This document shows positions 1-7,688 of a stretch of 64,000 nt of DNA, piece by piece. Source of the stretch: Spirochaetaceae bacterium. GTDB lineage: Bacteria > Spirochaetota > Spirochaetia > DSM-27196 > SKKC01. The notes below the pieces were generated by a model. The model made no database searches, was not told the origin of the DNA, and worked only from the letters and a program-made list of their open reading frames with translations. The DNA lies in the NCBI GenBank assembly GCA_007694005.1, contig RECN01000063.1, forward strand, positions 24,515-88,514. Reading direction: 5' to 3'. How positions within the stretch are numbered: position 1 is the stretch's first letter; each line of letters opens with the position of its first letter. The position numbers were made by a program, and so were the translations under genes.

Positions 1-1063
1 CCTTCATGGTGCCGAACACGGCCAGGAGCGCGTCCCCGATGATAGAGCCGATGTCACCGTTGTGACTGTGGATGTGCCGTATGGACTGATCGTAGTGCAG
101 ATTAAGGAGCTTGATGATGTCGGTCCCGAGCGTCTCGGTCATGAACGTGAAGCTGCGAATATCCGTGAAGAGAACCGTCAGGTCCCGCTGTACCCCTTCG
201 AGGCGGATCTCGCGCTCCTCGTAAGCCTTTGAGGCGACATCGCGTGCGACAAACTTCTTGAAGATGTTCATGAGGTTGTCGATAGTCCCGGCAAGACTGT
301 TAAACGCGAGTCCGAGATAGGTCACGTCGTCATTCGGAGCACCTGACATGTCAAGCTGGTTGAGCTCCTGCGAGTCCTGCATAGCCATGATTGCCCGCGT
401 AATGATCGGGACAAAGCGCAGGATGTAGCGGATAATGATAACGCCAACAACGAGACACACGAGGGAAATGAGGACGATCAGAATCGAAATCTGCAGGAAG
501 ATTTGTCGTGAGCGGGCAAGAAACTCAGACTCCTGCTCGGCCCTCACGAAGTATGCGTTCCATTCGTTATGCCAGCGATACACCCCGAGCTGTGGTGCAC
601 CTTCCATCTGAAAATTAAAACTTCCGTCGAGTATACCCTCGGTGCGGCGGTCGTTCATCTGATCCAGGGCTTCAGAATCAAACGAGCCGATCTGGTCGAC
701 AGGGCCGGCGAAAAACAGAACGCTCCCGTCCGGTCGCACGGCAAGCGCGAGACTTCCCTCGAACTCAAACCTTGTAGCCGCACTCGCCTCCATGTTTGCT
801 CGTGCGAGGTCTTCGTCCCCCGTGAACAACAGCAACTCCGCCTGCCTGCTCGCGAACAGATGCAGGTCGTTCAGATCTTTTACCATGATCTGGTTCAACA
901 GCCGCGCCTGTTCACCACGATTCAACACAAGATTGATGTAGTTCGAGAAGAAGTTTGAGACAAGCAGGAATGCCGCGAAGATGAAAATGATCTTCGTCAT
1001 TAAGGGGACAACTCGTACCCCGTTAATCTTACGTCCGGCAAGTCTTTCGAAAATATCTTGCAT
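1..1063 (-). CDS. Adenylate/guanylate cyclase with HAMP region (C-terminus cut off by window edge)
   Basis: Reading leftwards from ATG 1063, the protein begins MQDIFERLAGRKING, has a membrane segment at about residues 22-40, an extracytoplasmic sensor region of roughly 140 residues, a second very hydrophobic segment (QISILIVLISLVCLVVGV), a HAMP-like linker, and then the start of a class III nucleotide cyclase domain (DLTVLFTDIRSFT, followed by GDIGSIIGDALLAVFG). The first metal-binding Asp lies in FTDIRSF and the second in GDALLAVFG. The frame is still open at base 1, so the rest of the catalytic domain lies outside. Expected role: membrane-anchored synthesis of a cyclic nucleotide in response to an external signal. 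An AAAGGA-like ribosome site precedes the start. A cNMP-binding protein is encoded at 7689-9767. Confidence 0.85.
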   Translation of the reverse strand, partial: MQDIFERLAGRKINGVRVVPLMTKIIFIFAAFLLVSNFFSNYINLVLNRGEQARLLNQIMVKDLNDLHLFASRQAELLLFTGDEDLARANMEASAATRFEFEGSLALAVRPDGSVLFFAGPVDQIGSFDSEALDQMNDRRTEGILDGSFNFQMEGAPQLGVYRWHNEWNAYFVRAEQESEFLARSRQIFLQISILIVLISLVCLVVGVIIIRYILRFVPIITRAIMAMQDSQELNQLDMSGAPNDDVTYLGLAFNSLAGTIDNLMNIFKKFVARDVASKAYEEREIRLEGVQRDLTVLFTDIRSFTFMTETLGTDIIKLLNLHYDQSIRHIHSHNGDIGSIIGDALLAVFGTMK

Positions 1064-1116
1064 ACACACCGATCCTTTTACAGGCCCCGGTCAGATTAAC
1101 CCAGGATCGAAATAAA

Positions 1117-1143
1117 TGAAAGTAAGTTGTGCGAATACTTTCA
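1117..1143. repeat. Inverted repeat between cyclase and purine permease
   Basis: TGAAAGT (1117-1123) and ACTTTCA (1137-1143) are exact 7-bp arms around a 13-nt spacer, in the 172-nt gap between two divergent genes. It could be an operator or a small hairpin. I could not recognise a purine riboswitch in this gap. Confidence 0.35.
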
Positions 1144-1235
1144 CGGTAGAAATACAAAGCAGGCACCAGTCTTATCCTTGCAGACCGGGATAGACTCGTT
1201 AATAAAAATACAAACCTTTCTTGGGAGACGCAGAT

Positions 1236-2555
1236 ATGAAGCAGTTTTTCACCCTTTCTGAACTCGGAACGGACGTCAAGACGGAAGTTCGCGCGGGTTT
1301 TGCCACCTTTCTCACGATGGCGTACATTATCGTTGTAAACCCGGCGATCTTAAGCGCGTCGGGAATGCCTGTAGAAGGCGTTGTGTTTGCAACCATCATG
1401 GTCAGCGCACTCAGCTCCATCCTTATGGGCCTTACGGCTAACTTGCCGTTTGCGCTTGCACCGGGAATGGGCATCAACGCGTTCTTTACCTATAACATCG
1501 TACTCGGAATAGAGGGCATGACCTGGGAGACTGCACTCGGGGCAGTGTTTATCTCCGGTATCATCTTTCTCCTCCTCTCGGTGTTCAAAGTTCGCGAGCT
1601 TATCGTAGCTGCCATCCCGCGGAGCCTTCGCTACGCGGTCGCATCCGGTATAGGCCTTTTCCTTGCCTTCATCGGTTTTCAGTGGGCAGGGTTTATTACC
1701 GCAAGTCCGGCTACACTGGTACAGTTCGGTGGCTTGAGTCCGGAGGTAATTATCTTCTCGATCGGACTCTTCGCGACGAGCTGGATGGTCATAAAGAAAG
1801 TACCCGGGGCGCTCATAATCGGAATCGTGGCGACCAGCGTCATTTCGATAGCTGTAAGCCTCATTCTCGAAAGCACCGGTGCCGACGGTTTCGTGAGCCT
1901 CCCGGACCGGGCATTCGCGCTTCCAAGCATGGCGGTCTTCTTTCAGCTCGACCTCGTTGGCGCTCTGTCAGTCAGCATGATTCTGCCGATCTTCACGCTG
2001 CTGTTCACCGATATGTTCGACAGCATTTCGACCTTCGTCGGTGTTTCAGAAGTCGGTGGATTCACGGACGAAGAGACCGGACAGCCTCGTAACGTCGGAA
2101 AGGCACTGTTTGTTGACGCTATTTCGACCACATTGAGCGGTCTGTTCGGAACATCAAGCGGTACGACGTACATTGAAAGCGCTGCCGGGGTTGAAGAAGG
2201 CGGACGAAGCGGACTCACGGCTGTTGTTGCCGGGTTGCTCTTCCTTCCCTTCCTTTTTCTCAGCCCCCTGATTCAGTTTGTACCGCAGGTAGCCGTAGCA
2301 CCGGTCGTGGTTCTGGTAGGTGTGTTTATGATCAAGCCGGTTCTCAGTATAGACTGGAGCAACTTCGAAGAAAGCATCCCGGCCTTTCTTGCCCTGATCC
2401 TGATTCCCCTTACCTACAACATCACTCAGGGTATCGTCTGGGGATTCCTGTCGTATACCGTAATCAAGGTTCTCGTTGGCAAGGGAAAGGAAATCACGCC
2501 GATGCTCTGGGTTGTTGATGTGTTCGCTATTGCAGCGCTCGTCTACGGAGCCTGA
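1236..2555 (+). CDS. NCS2-type purine permease (AzgA/PbuG-like guanine/hypoxanthine family)
   Basis: A 439-residue polytopic inner-membrane protein with about 12 hydrophobic segments. It carries the AzgA-type signatures: an early ATFLTMAYIIVVNP segment, a central FTDMFDSISTFVGV motif, and GTSSGTTYIESAAGVEEGGR followed by SGLTAV, which corresponds to the substrate-binding loop of the hypoxanthine/guanine/adenine branch of nucleobase:cation symporters. I chose ATG 1236 rather than the in-frame TTG 1221 because GGGAG (1223-1227) sits 8 nt before it. The gene is monocistronic, divergent from the cyclase, and followed by a strong terminator. The exact purine carried cannot be read from sequence. 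Confidence 0.88.
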   Translation: MKQFFTLSELGTDVKTEVRAGFATFLTMAYIIVVNPAILSASGMPVEGVVFATIMVSALSSILMGLTANLPFALAPGMGINAFFTYNIVLGIEGMTWETALGAVFISGIIFLLLSVFKVRELIVAAIPRSLRYAVASGIGLFLAFIGFQWAGFITASPATLVQFGGLSPEVIIFSIGLFATSWMVIKKVPGALIIGIVATSVISIAVSLILESTGADGFVSLPDRAFALPSMAVFFQLDLVGALSVSMILPIFTLLFTDMFDSISTFVGVSEVGGFTDEETGQPRNVGKALFVDAISTTLSGLFGTSSGTTYIESAAGVEEGGRSGLTAVVAGLLFLPFLFLSPLIQFVPQVAVAPVVVLVGVFMIKPVLSIDWSNFEESIPAFLALILIPLTYNITQGIVWGFLSYTVIKVLVGKGKEITPMLWVVDVFAIAALVYGA

Positions 2556-2562
2556 TCACAAA

Positions 2563-2591
2563 AAAAGCCGCCTCGTTATGAGGCGGCTTTT
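2563..2591. terminator. Bidirectional Rho-independent terminator
   Basis: AAAAGCCGCCT (2563-2573) pairs perfectly with AGGCGGCTTTT (2581-2591) around a 7-nt loop. The A run on one side and T run on the other let it end both the permease transcript from the left and the betaine-transporter transcript from the right. Confidence 0.92.
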
Positions 2592-2626
2592 CTGTTACCG
2601 GCAGCTACGCTGCCGTGTAACAATTC

Positions 2627-3541
2627 TTACTGCATCTGTATTCCGCTCGGAAGCGCTGCGTTAATGGCGTCGAAGTATTCGTCGACAACCTGTGCGGCTG
2701 CTGCTTCGGGACGTGTGCCGTCAGCCGAAAGAACCATGATCTCGTTGATAGGCTCGTGAAGAGCAAACCAGTCGGTCTCGTCAAAGAAACGGAACGCCAT
2801 TTCGTTCTCTTCCTGGAGTCCCTGGCGAACGATCGTGTTAATGGTCTCTTCGTCGCCGAAGATATTGTTCGTGTCTTCGAGAATCTTGAGGTCAAAGCGT
2901 GCGAACTTGATGTGGGGGTCCCAACCGGTTACTACGATCGGTTCTTCACGGGAAATCGCATCCGAGAGCGCACCCATCATGCTTGCGTCGCTGCCTTCCG
3001 TCAGGGTGAAAACACCGAGACCGGCAACGTCATCGTCGATGGCGCCTTCTGTCTGCGACATCATACCAGCGCCCGGATCGATACCGGTAATGGTGTTGTC
3101 AAACATGTCAGCGTTCGCGGCAAGATCCTCGATGCTGTTGATGTCTTCGAGGTAGGTCGGAACGACCAGACCAAGTCCTGCACCAGTGAAATGCGGTCCG
3201 AGGTCTACGAGAACCTCACTATGCTGTTCCCAGAACGCCTCATGTGTTGCCGGCAGCCATGCCGACACGTGCGCGTCGATATCGCCTACTGCGATCGCTT
3301 CCCACATAGCGGGATTTGCGAGCGAAAGAACCTCGACCTGGAAGCCGATTCGTTCCATGACTTCACCGATCAGGAAGGTGTGAGCGGGCTCGCGGTCCCA
3401 TTCAACATACCCGATTCGGACGACACCGAGATCGTCCGCTGCTGCTTCACCGGCGCCGCCGGCAAATGCCATTCCGGTAACAAACACCAGAATAAGACCA
3501 ACAAGCATGATGCCTCGCATCATTTTTGTCGTATTGTTCAT
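2627..3541 (-). CDS. proX: Glycine betaine/proline ABC transporter substrate-binding protein
   Basis: A 304-residue exported protein. The N-terminus has a signal peptide ending near AFA-GG with no lipobox cysteine. The mature part has the OpuAC/ProX-type fold landmarks: IGYVEWDREPAHT, a GDIDAHVSAWLPATH stretch and VVTGWDPHIKFA, which supply Trp residues and a conserved DAHVSAWLPA segment typical of the quaternary-ammonium binding cage. It captures glycine betaine or a related compatible solute in the periplasm for the ProW/ProV pair encoded upstream. It is the last gene of the proV-proW-proX operon. A strong TAGGAGG ribosome site lies 5 nt before ATG 3541, and a stem-loop lies in the 134-nt gap after proW. 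Confidence 0.93.
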   Translation of the reverse strand: MNNTTKMMRGIMLVGLILVFVTGMAFAGGAGEAAADDLGVVRIGYVEWDREPAHTFLIGEVMERIGFQVEVLSLANPAMWEAIAVGDIDAHVSAWLPATHEAFWEQHSEVLVDLGPHFTGAGLGLVVPTYLEDINSIEDLAANADMFDNTITGIDPGAGMMSQTEGAIDDDVAGLGVFTLTEGSDASMMGALSDAISREEPIVVTGWDPHIKFARFDLKILEDTNNIFGDEETINTIVRQGLQEENEMAFRFFDETDWFALHEPINEIMVLSADGTRPEAAAAQVVDEYFDAINAALPSGIQMQ

Positions 3542-3574
3542 AAAAGCCTCCTACATATGGCTTTGTGTGGTTAT

Positions 3575-3611
3575 ATCCCGAAACAGACTGCAACGCAGCA
3601 GGCATCGGGAT
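3575..3611 (-). other. mRNA stem-loop between proW and proX
   Basis: ATCCCGA (3575-3581) is matched by TCGGGAT (3605-3611), with an inner CTGC/GCAG pairing around AAC (3588-3598). With no T run after it, it is more likely a processing or stability structure than a terminator; such structures commonly let the binding protein be made in excess of the permease. Confidence 0.45.
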
Positions 3612-3675
3612 CCTCTACAGTTTCACCACCAAATATCCTATTCCGAAGGATAAATGGCAAGTCAGATCTCAAATA

Positions 3676-4539
3676 TCAGCTCGCTTTCCTGTCCTGTGCC
3701 GCAATTTTCTGCGTGACCCGGTCCAGAATCATCGCAAGGATGACGACCGCGAGGCCGGCTGCGAATCCGTCGCCAGGGCGAAGGCGCTGAATTGCACGCC
3801 ATACTTCACCACCAAGACCACCCGCACCGATCATGGACGCGATAACGACCATGGACAGCGCGAGCATGATAGTCTGGTTGATACCGGCCATGACCGTCGG
3901 TAGCGACAGTGGAAGCTGCAGCTTGACCAGCTTCTGATAGGTTGTTGACCCGAACGAATCAGCTGCTTCGACCAGTTCCTTGTCGATCTGGCGAATACCG
4001 AGCGCGGTAAGGCGTATCGTCGGCGGGATCGAAAAGATAACTGTCGACATGATGGCCGACGTAGCCCCGAGGCCGAAAAACGGAATCGCGGGTATCAGAT
4101 ACACGAATGCCGGCATGGTCTGCATGAAGTCAAGAATCGGTTTTACGATAAGAAAGAACCGATCGCTGAGGCCAGCGACGATACCGAGCGGAAGGCCCAT
4201 GGCTACGGCCAGAATGGTGGCAAAGAAGACCAGTACGAGCGTCGAAACCATGGCTCCCCAGAGCCCGATGTTCCAGATAAACAGAAATCCCAGGAACGAA
4301 CCGATCGCGATGCGTCTACCCGCGATAGCCCAGGCTATACCAACCAGCACAAGTATCAGAACGATGGGCGGAAGCGTATCGAGGAAGCCGGTGATCCCGC
4401 GTATACCGTTGCGGAACACCGTCGACACCGCCCGGGTCGCGGTAGAAAGAAGTGTCGTAAGCACACTCAGTATTGATTCGATCCAGTCAGAAAGGGGTAC
4501 CTGGGGTATTATGTCTCCCATTAATTCGCGTGTTCCCAT
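3676..4539 (-). CDS. proW: Glycine betaine/proline ABC transporter permease
   Basis: A 287-residue inner-membrane protein with about six to seven hydrophobic segments. The EAA-loop region is seen as IRQIDKELVEAADSFGSTTYQ, an ABC permease signature that contacts the ATPase, followed by VMAGINQTIMLALSMVVIA, typical of the ProW/OpuAB branch. It forms the membrane channel for compatible-solute uptake. Its start lies 1 nt after the stop of proV, with GGAG about 9 nt upstream, so the two genes should be translationally coupled. Confidence 0.92.
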   Translation of the reverse strand: MGTRELMGDIIPQVPLSDWIESILSVLTTLLSTATRAVSTVFRNGIRGITGFLDTLPPIVLILVLVGIAWAIAGRRIAIGSFLGFLFIWNIGLWGAMVSTLVLVFFATILAVAMGLPLGIVAGLSDRFFLIVKPILDFMQTMPAFVYLIPAIPFFGLGATSAIMSTVIFSIPPTIRLTALGIRQIDKELVEAADSFGSTTYQKLVKLQLPLSLPTVMAGINQTIMLALSMVVIASMIGAGGLGGEVWRAIQRLRPGDGFAAGLAVVILAMILDRVTQKIAAQDRKAS

Positions 4540-4540
4540 A

Positions 4541-5854
4541 TCAGTTATTCTCCTTATCGGCTTCGTCGGAAGCAGCCTCGTTGTTTGACCCCGGGGTCAA
4601 TACCTTGCTCGCAAGCTCCGACGGCTCGTCAATGGACGTGGAATCTGAATGAGATTCTGCGAGGGCTGCAAGGATAGATCCGCGTACAATCACACCTTTG
4701 AAGTGGTGATCCTCGTCCACGACGGCGATCGGGTTTCCGCTTTCGACCATAGGGAAGAGCGTACGCACCGGCTGATCGAGCGGCACCGAAAGGACCGAAT
4801 CACGGTCGGTTACCTGGTCAAGCCACTTATCTTCGTTCTTGGCCGCCTGCGCTGCCTTGTCTGCGGTCAGATGGCCTACAAGCTCGCCGCTGCTTTTGAC
4901 GACGAACATCCCACTCAGGCCGTGTTCCTTCATCTTCCGGAGGGCAACTCTCGGTCCATCCTTCACGAACGCGACAGGAGAGTGAATCTTCATGACATCC
5001 TGCGCGGTAAGAACCTTCGTGATGTCAACGTTCGCGACGAATCGCTGAACGTACTCGTCGGCCGGATTCGTGAGTATCTCCTCGGGCGTCCCGATCTGTA
5101 CTACATATCCATCTTTCATGAGGACGATGCGGTCGCCCATCTTCAGCGCTTCGTCAAGATCGTGTGTGATAAACAGGATGGTCTTGCGGACTCTGTCGTT
5201 CAGAGCGATCAGCTCATCCTGCATATCCGAGCGAATCAGCGGGTCAAGCGCGCTGAAGGCCTCGTCCATGAGCAGGATATCGGGATCAACACTCAAGGCA
5301 CGCGCGAGACCTACCCGCTGTTTCATGCCGCCGGAGAGGTTCTCCGGGTAATAGTCGCCCCACCCGTCGAGACCGACGAGTTTCAGCGCCGTTTCGGCTT
5401 TTTCCCTTCGCACCTCTTTATCAACACCCTGTATTTCGAGCCCGTACTCAACGTTCTCAATGACTCTTCGGTGAGGGAAAAGCGCGAAGCTCTGAAAAAC
5501 CATCGAAAACTTCTTGCGACGAACTTCGCGAAGTTCGTCGTCGTTGAGTTTTGTAATGTCAACATCGTCGATGAGAATTTCGCCTGCAGTCGGATCCATG
5601 ATGCGGTTTACGCATCTGATCAGCGTACTCTTTCCCGACCCCGAAAGCCCCATAACAACGAGGGTTTCGCCTTCGTACACGTCGAAGGAGACGTTAGACA
5701 CACCGACTGCCAGTTTGGTTTTTTCAAGGATCTCATCCTTACTGAGGCCCTTCTTCGAAAGCTCCACCCCACGTGCGGCGTTCTTTCCAAATACCTTATA
5801 TACGTTTCGAAGGCTGATCTTAACGTTCGCCTTCTCCGAATTGTTATCAGACAT
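4541..5854 (-). CDS. proV: Glycine betaine/proline ABC transporter ATPase with CBS domains
   Basis: A 437-residue ATPase. Walker A is GLSGSGKST, the signature is LSGGMKQR and Walker B is ILLMDEAFSALD, followed by the H-loop THDLDEA. Before Walker A there is the ProV/OpuAA-specific insertion of about 30 residues with GVELSKKGLSKDEIL. After about residue 275 come two CBS repeats; in OpuA-type transporters these sense ionic strength or cyclic-di-AMP and gate transport. The C-terminal tail is acidic (SDEADKENN). It is the first gene of the operon and powers solute uptake from the cytoplasmic side. An AAAGGA-type ribosome site precedes ATG 5854. Confidence 0.94.
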   Translation of the reverse strand: MSDNNSEKANVKISLRNVYKVFGKNAARGVELSKKGLSKDEILEKTKLAVGVSNVSFDVYEGETLVVMGLSGSGKSTLIRCVNRIMDPTAGEILIDDVDITKLNDDELREVRRKKFSMVFQSFALFPHRRVIENVEYGLEIQGVDKEVRREKAETALKLVGLDGWGDYYPENLSGGMKQRVGLARALSVDPDILLMDEAFSALDPLIRSDMQDELIALNDRVRKTILFITHDLDEALKMGDRIVLMKDGYVVQIGTPEEILTNPADEYVQRFVANVDITKVLTAQDVMKIHSPVAFVKDGPRVALRKMKEHGLSGMFVVKSSGELVGHLTADKAAQAAKNEDKWLDQVTDRDSVLSVPLDQPVRTLFPMVESGNPIAVVDEDHHFKGVIVRGSILAALAESHSDSTSIDEPSELASKVLTPGSNNEAASDEADKENN

Positions 5855-6053
5855 ATTTTTTCCTTTCCGAGACGTGCAGTATCCCGTTCAATACGAGAGA
5901 AGCAGACACGAACCGCCCGAGCGCGCAATACCGTGTCACTGAAGCTGAAAAACATCATATACCGCTCAAAAACAGCAGATGACTCCGATCGCGAGACGAC
6001 CAAAGTGCGTATCCGCATGAGTGGTGCACAGGTGTATTGTGTTAACTGAAGTT
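5855..6053 (-). other. Long untranslated leader of the betaine-transporter operon
   Basis: From the predicted start of transcription near 6047 to proV ATG 5854 is about 190 nt without a credible gene. I see no match to a known riboswitch and no terminator hairpin. A second weak -10-like TATATG lies inside it. The 321-base gap from 5855 to 6175 holds only this leader and the promoters on either side. Confidence 0.5.
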
Positions 6054-6082
6054 ATACTATCTATTTATTTTGGTATTGTCAA
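6054..6082 (-). promoter_or_regulatory. Sigma-70 promoter for proV-proW-proX, with dyad at the start site
   Basis: On the minus strand a perfect -35 TTGACA (6082-6077) is separated by exactly 17 nt from a -10 TAGTAT (6059-6054). The dyad TAACT-TC-AGTTA (plus-strand 6043-6054) overlaps the end of the -10 box and the predicted start site and could bind a repressor. Confidence 0.8.
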
Positions 6083-6160
6083 ATTACGCATCATAATCTT
6101 TCGTACACCAATCAGTCGGTCTGTTCCAGAGATTGCTGATTACCCCAAGCGTGTCGCGTG

Positions 6161-6169
6161 TGCTACTAT
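6161..6169 (+). promoter_or_regulatory. Extended -10 promoter immediately before thrH (leaderless)
   Basis: TGCTACTAT is an extended -10 element whose last base is only 6 nt before ATG 6176, so transcription should begin at or within a base or two of the start codon. No Shine-Dalgarno sequence is present. Confidence 0.6.
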
Positions 6170-6175
6170 CGCCGC

Positions 6176-6775
6176 ATGCGAGTAATGTGCCTTGATCTTG
6201 AAGGAGTCCTGTATCCCGAGGTATGGATTGCTGTAGCGAAGCATTTCGATAATGCCGACCTGAAAGTGACAACACGCGAGATCCCCGACTACGATGAACT
6301 CATGAAACACAGACTCTCCGTGCTGCGTACCGCCGGTATCGGCATGCGCGAGATCACCACGGTACTGAACGGCTTGAGCCCGCTCGACGGCGCCGTCTCG
6401 TTTCTGCAAACGCTCAGAGCCTCTCTACCCGTGATTATTCTCTCTGACACCTTCGAACAGTTTTCGGTGTCCATTGCACGACAGCTGAACTACCCGGTAA
6501 TCCTCTGCAACAGACTCGAAGTACAGGACAACGTCGTCACCGGCTATTCCCTGCGGCAGACCGACGGTAAACGGCGTGCGGTCGAAGGCTTCAAGACAAT
6601 GAACCTCGAGGTTTTCGCCGCTGGCGACAGCTATAACGACCTCTCCATGATTCTTGCAGCCGACCGTGGAGCGCTGTTTCGGGCGCCTGACAGGATAATC
6701 GCGGATCATCCCGACATTCCCTCGTACATTGACTACTCCGAACTGCTTGACTGGGCCGGCCTGCACAGCAGCTGA
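6176..6775 (+). CDS. thrH: Phosphoserine phosphatase/homoserine phosphotransferase ThrH, HAD superfamily
   Basis: A 199-residue soluble HAD-family enzyme closely resembling Pseudomonas ThrH along its whole length. The start CLDLEGVLYPEVWIA has the family's DxE variant of the HAD nucleophile motif; TTREIPDYDELMKHRL is the substrate-recognition stretch; VIILSDTFEQF is motif II; and FAAGDSYNDLSMI holds the metal-binding aspartates. ThrH removes phosphate from phosphoserine and can transfer it to homoserine, linking serine and threonine synthesis. The in-frame GTG 6158 lacks a ribosome site and lies upstream of the predicted -10 box, so I chose ATG 6176. The mRNA is predicted to be leaderless. 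Confidence 0.9.
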   Translation: MRVMCLDLEGVLYPEVWIAVAKHFDNADLKVTTREIPDYDELMKHRLSVLRTAGIGMREITTVLNGLSPLDGAVSFLQTLRASLPVIILSDTFEQFSVSIARQLNYPVILCNRLEVQDNVVTGYSLRQTDGKRRAVEGFKTMNLEVFAAGDSYNDLSMILAADRGALFRAPDRIIADHPDIPSYIDYSELLDWAGLHSS

Positions 6776-6787
6776 ACAGGGAGACAT

Positions 6788-6886
6788 TTGACGACGAGCC
6801 CTTGTTATGTACGATTAATGTCGACGATACCCCTGCTTCACGAGTATGTTCGTGCCATGCAGGAACTGAACAGGCGTAAGAACTGA
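6788..6886 (+). CDS. Possible 32-codon ORF coupled to the REC-HPt gene
   Basis: From TTG 6788 (AGGGAGA at 6778-6784, close spacing) or ATG 6818 an open frame runs to TGA 6884-6886, which directly abuts ATG 6887 of the next gene. The peptide would end VRAMQELNRRKN. I recognise no family. Its value may be to carry ribosomes to the next start rather than to make a product. Support is positional only. Confidence 0.3.
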   Translation: MTTSPCYVRLMSTIPLLHEYVRAMQELNRRKN

Positions 6887-7672
6887 ATGGAAATACACGC
6901 AGACGTACTTCTCGTCGACGATAACGCAATAAACCAGCTCGTGGCACAGCAGATTCTCAAGAAAGCAGGCTACACCTGTGAGGTGGTGTCCAGCGGGGAA
7001 GAAGCGATCTCACGACTCGGGCGGGAACGATATCGACTCATTCTCATGGATGTGCAGATGCCCGGGCTCGACGGCATAGAGACTACCCGTCGCATACGAT
7101 CCTTTCCGGACGAACAGCCGAACGCCGACGTCCCCATCATAGCCATGACCGCGTATACCACTGCCGAGGACCGGGAAAGCTGTAAAAGCGCCGGTATGAA
7201 CGACTACATGACCAAGCCTCTGCAGCTTGACCATTTCCTCACGACGGTCAGGGAGCATCTGGACGGTTCGGGCCCGTCGGCCTCCGGAAACCAGGAGGAC
7301 ACACCGGATGACCAGGATGAACATCGTCCGGCCAGTTTTGACCTTGACGATGCTCTGGCGCGGACAGGACGCGACCGCGAGCTGATCGAACGGACTGTCA
7401 CCATGTTCCTGAACAGCGCCGCAGAGCGTGTTCGCAGTATCGCCGCTGCGTGTGCCCGGGAAGACTTTCAGAAGGCGCGCGATCTTGCACACAATCTGCA
7501 CGGAGCAGCCCTGAATGTTTCGGCCCGAAATCTCGCCCGTATCGCCACACGCATTGAACAGGCCTCACGCGCCGGGGATTGTATTCAGGCAACGGACGCG
7601 GTGGGGGACCTTGAACACGAGCTTGAGCGTGTCCGGACAGCGGTCAAAGACAGCGGCCTTTTACAGACCTGA
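6887..7672 (+). CDS. Response regulator receiver-HPt protein
   Basis: A 261-residue cytoplasmic signalling protein with two domains. Residues 1-125 form a receiver with acidic pocket D11/D12, phosphoacceptor D55 (LILMDVQMPG), T88 (IIAMTAY) and K110 (MTKPL). After a linker rich in Asp, Glu and Gln, residues 150-255 form a histidine phosphotransfer domain with phosphoacceptor H202 in AHNLHGAALNVSA. This pairing is usual at the end of hybrid sensor kinases; here it stands alone with no kinase gene near, so it probably shuttles phosphate for a kinase encoded elsewhere. No ribosome site of its own is obvious; the upstream stop is fused to its start (TGAATG). Confidence 0.88.
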   Translation: MEIHADVLLVDDNAINQLVAQQILKKAGYTCEVVSSGEEAISRLGRERYRLILMDVQMPGLDGIETTRRIRSFPDEQPNADVPIIAMTAYTTAEDRESCKSAGMNDYMTKPLQLDHFLTTVREHLDGSGPSASGNQEDTPDDQDEHRPASFDLDDALARTGRDRELIERTVTMFLNSAAERVRSIAAACAREDFQKARDLAHNLHGAALNVSARNLARIATRIEQASRAGDCIQATDAVGDLEHELERVRTAVKDSGLLQT

Positions 7673-7688
7673 GCACCCGTCCTCTGTT

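Noticed and set aside
1064..1235. Purine riboswitch ahead of the purine permease
   Set aside because: No three-way-junction landmarks of the purine aptamer could be found; only a 7-bp inverted repeat is present.
4649..6049. 466-codon open frame opposite proV
   Set aside because: It lies wholly antisense to a clear ABC ATPase and its promoter, has no recognisable domain, and such mirror frames arise from the high G+C at third codon positions.
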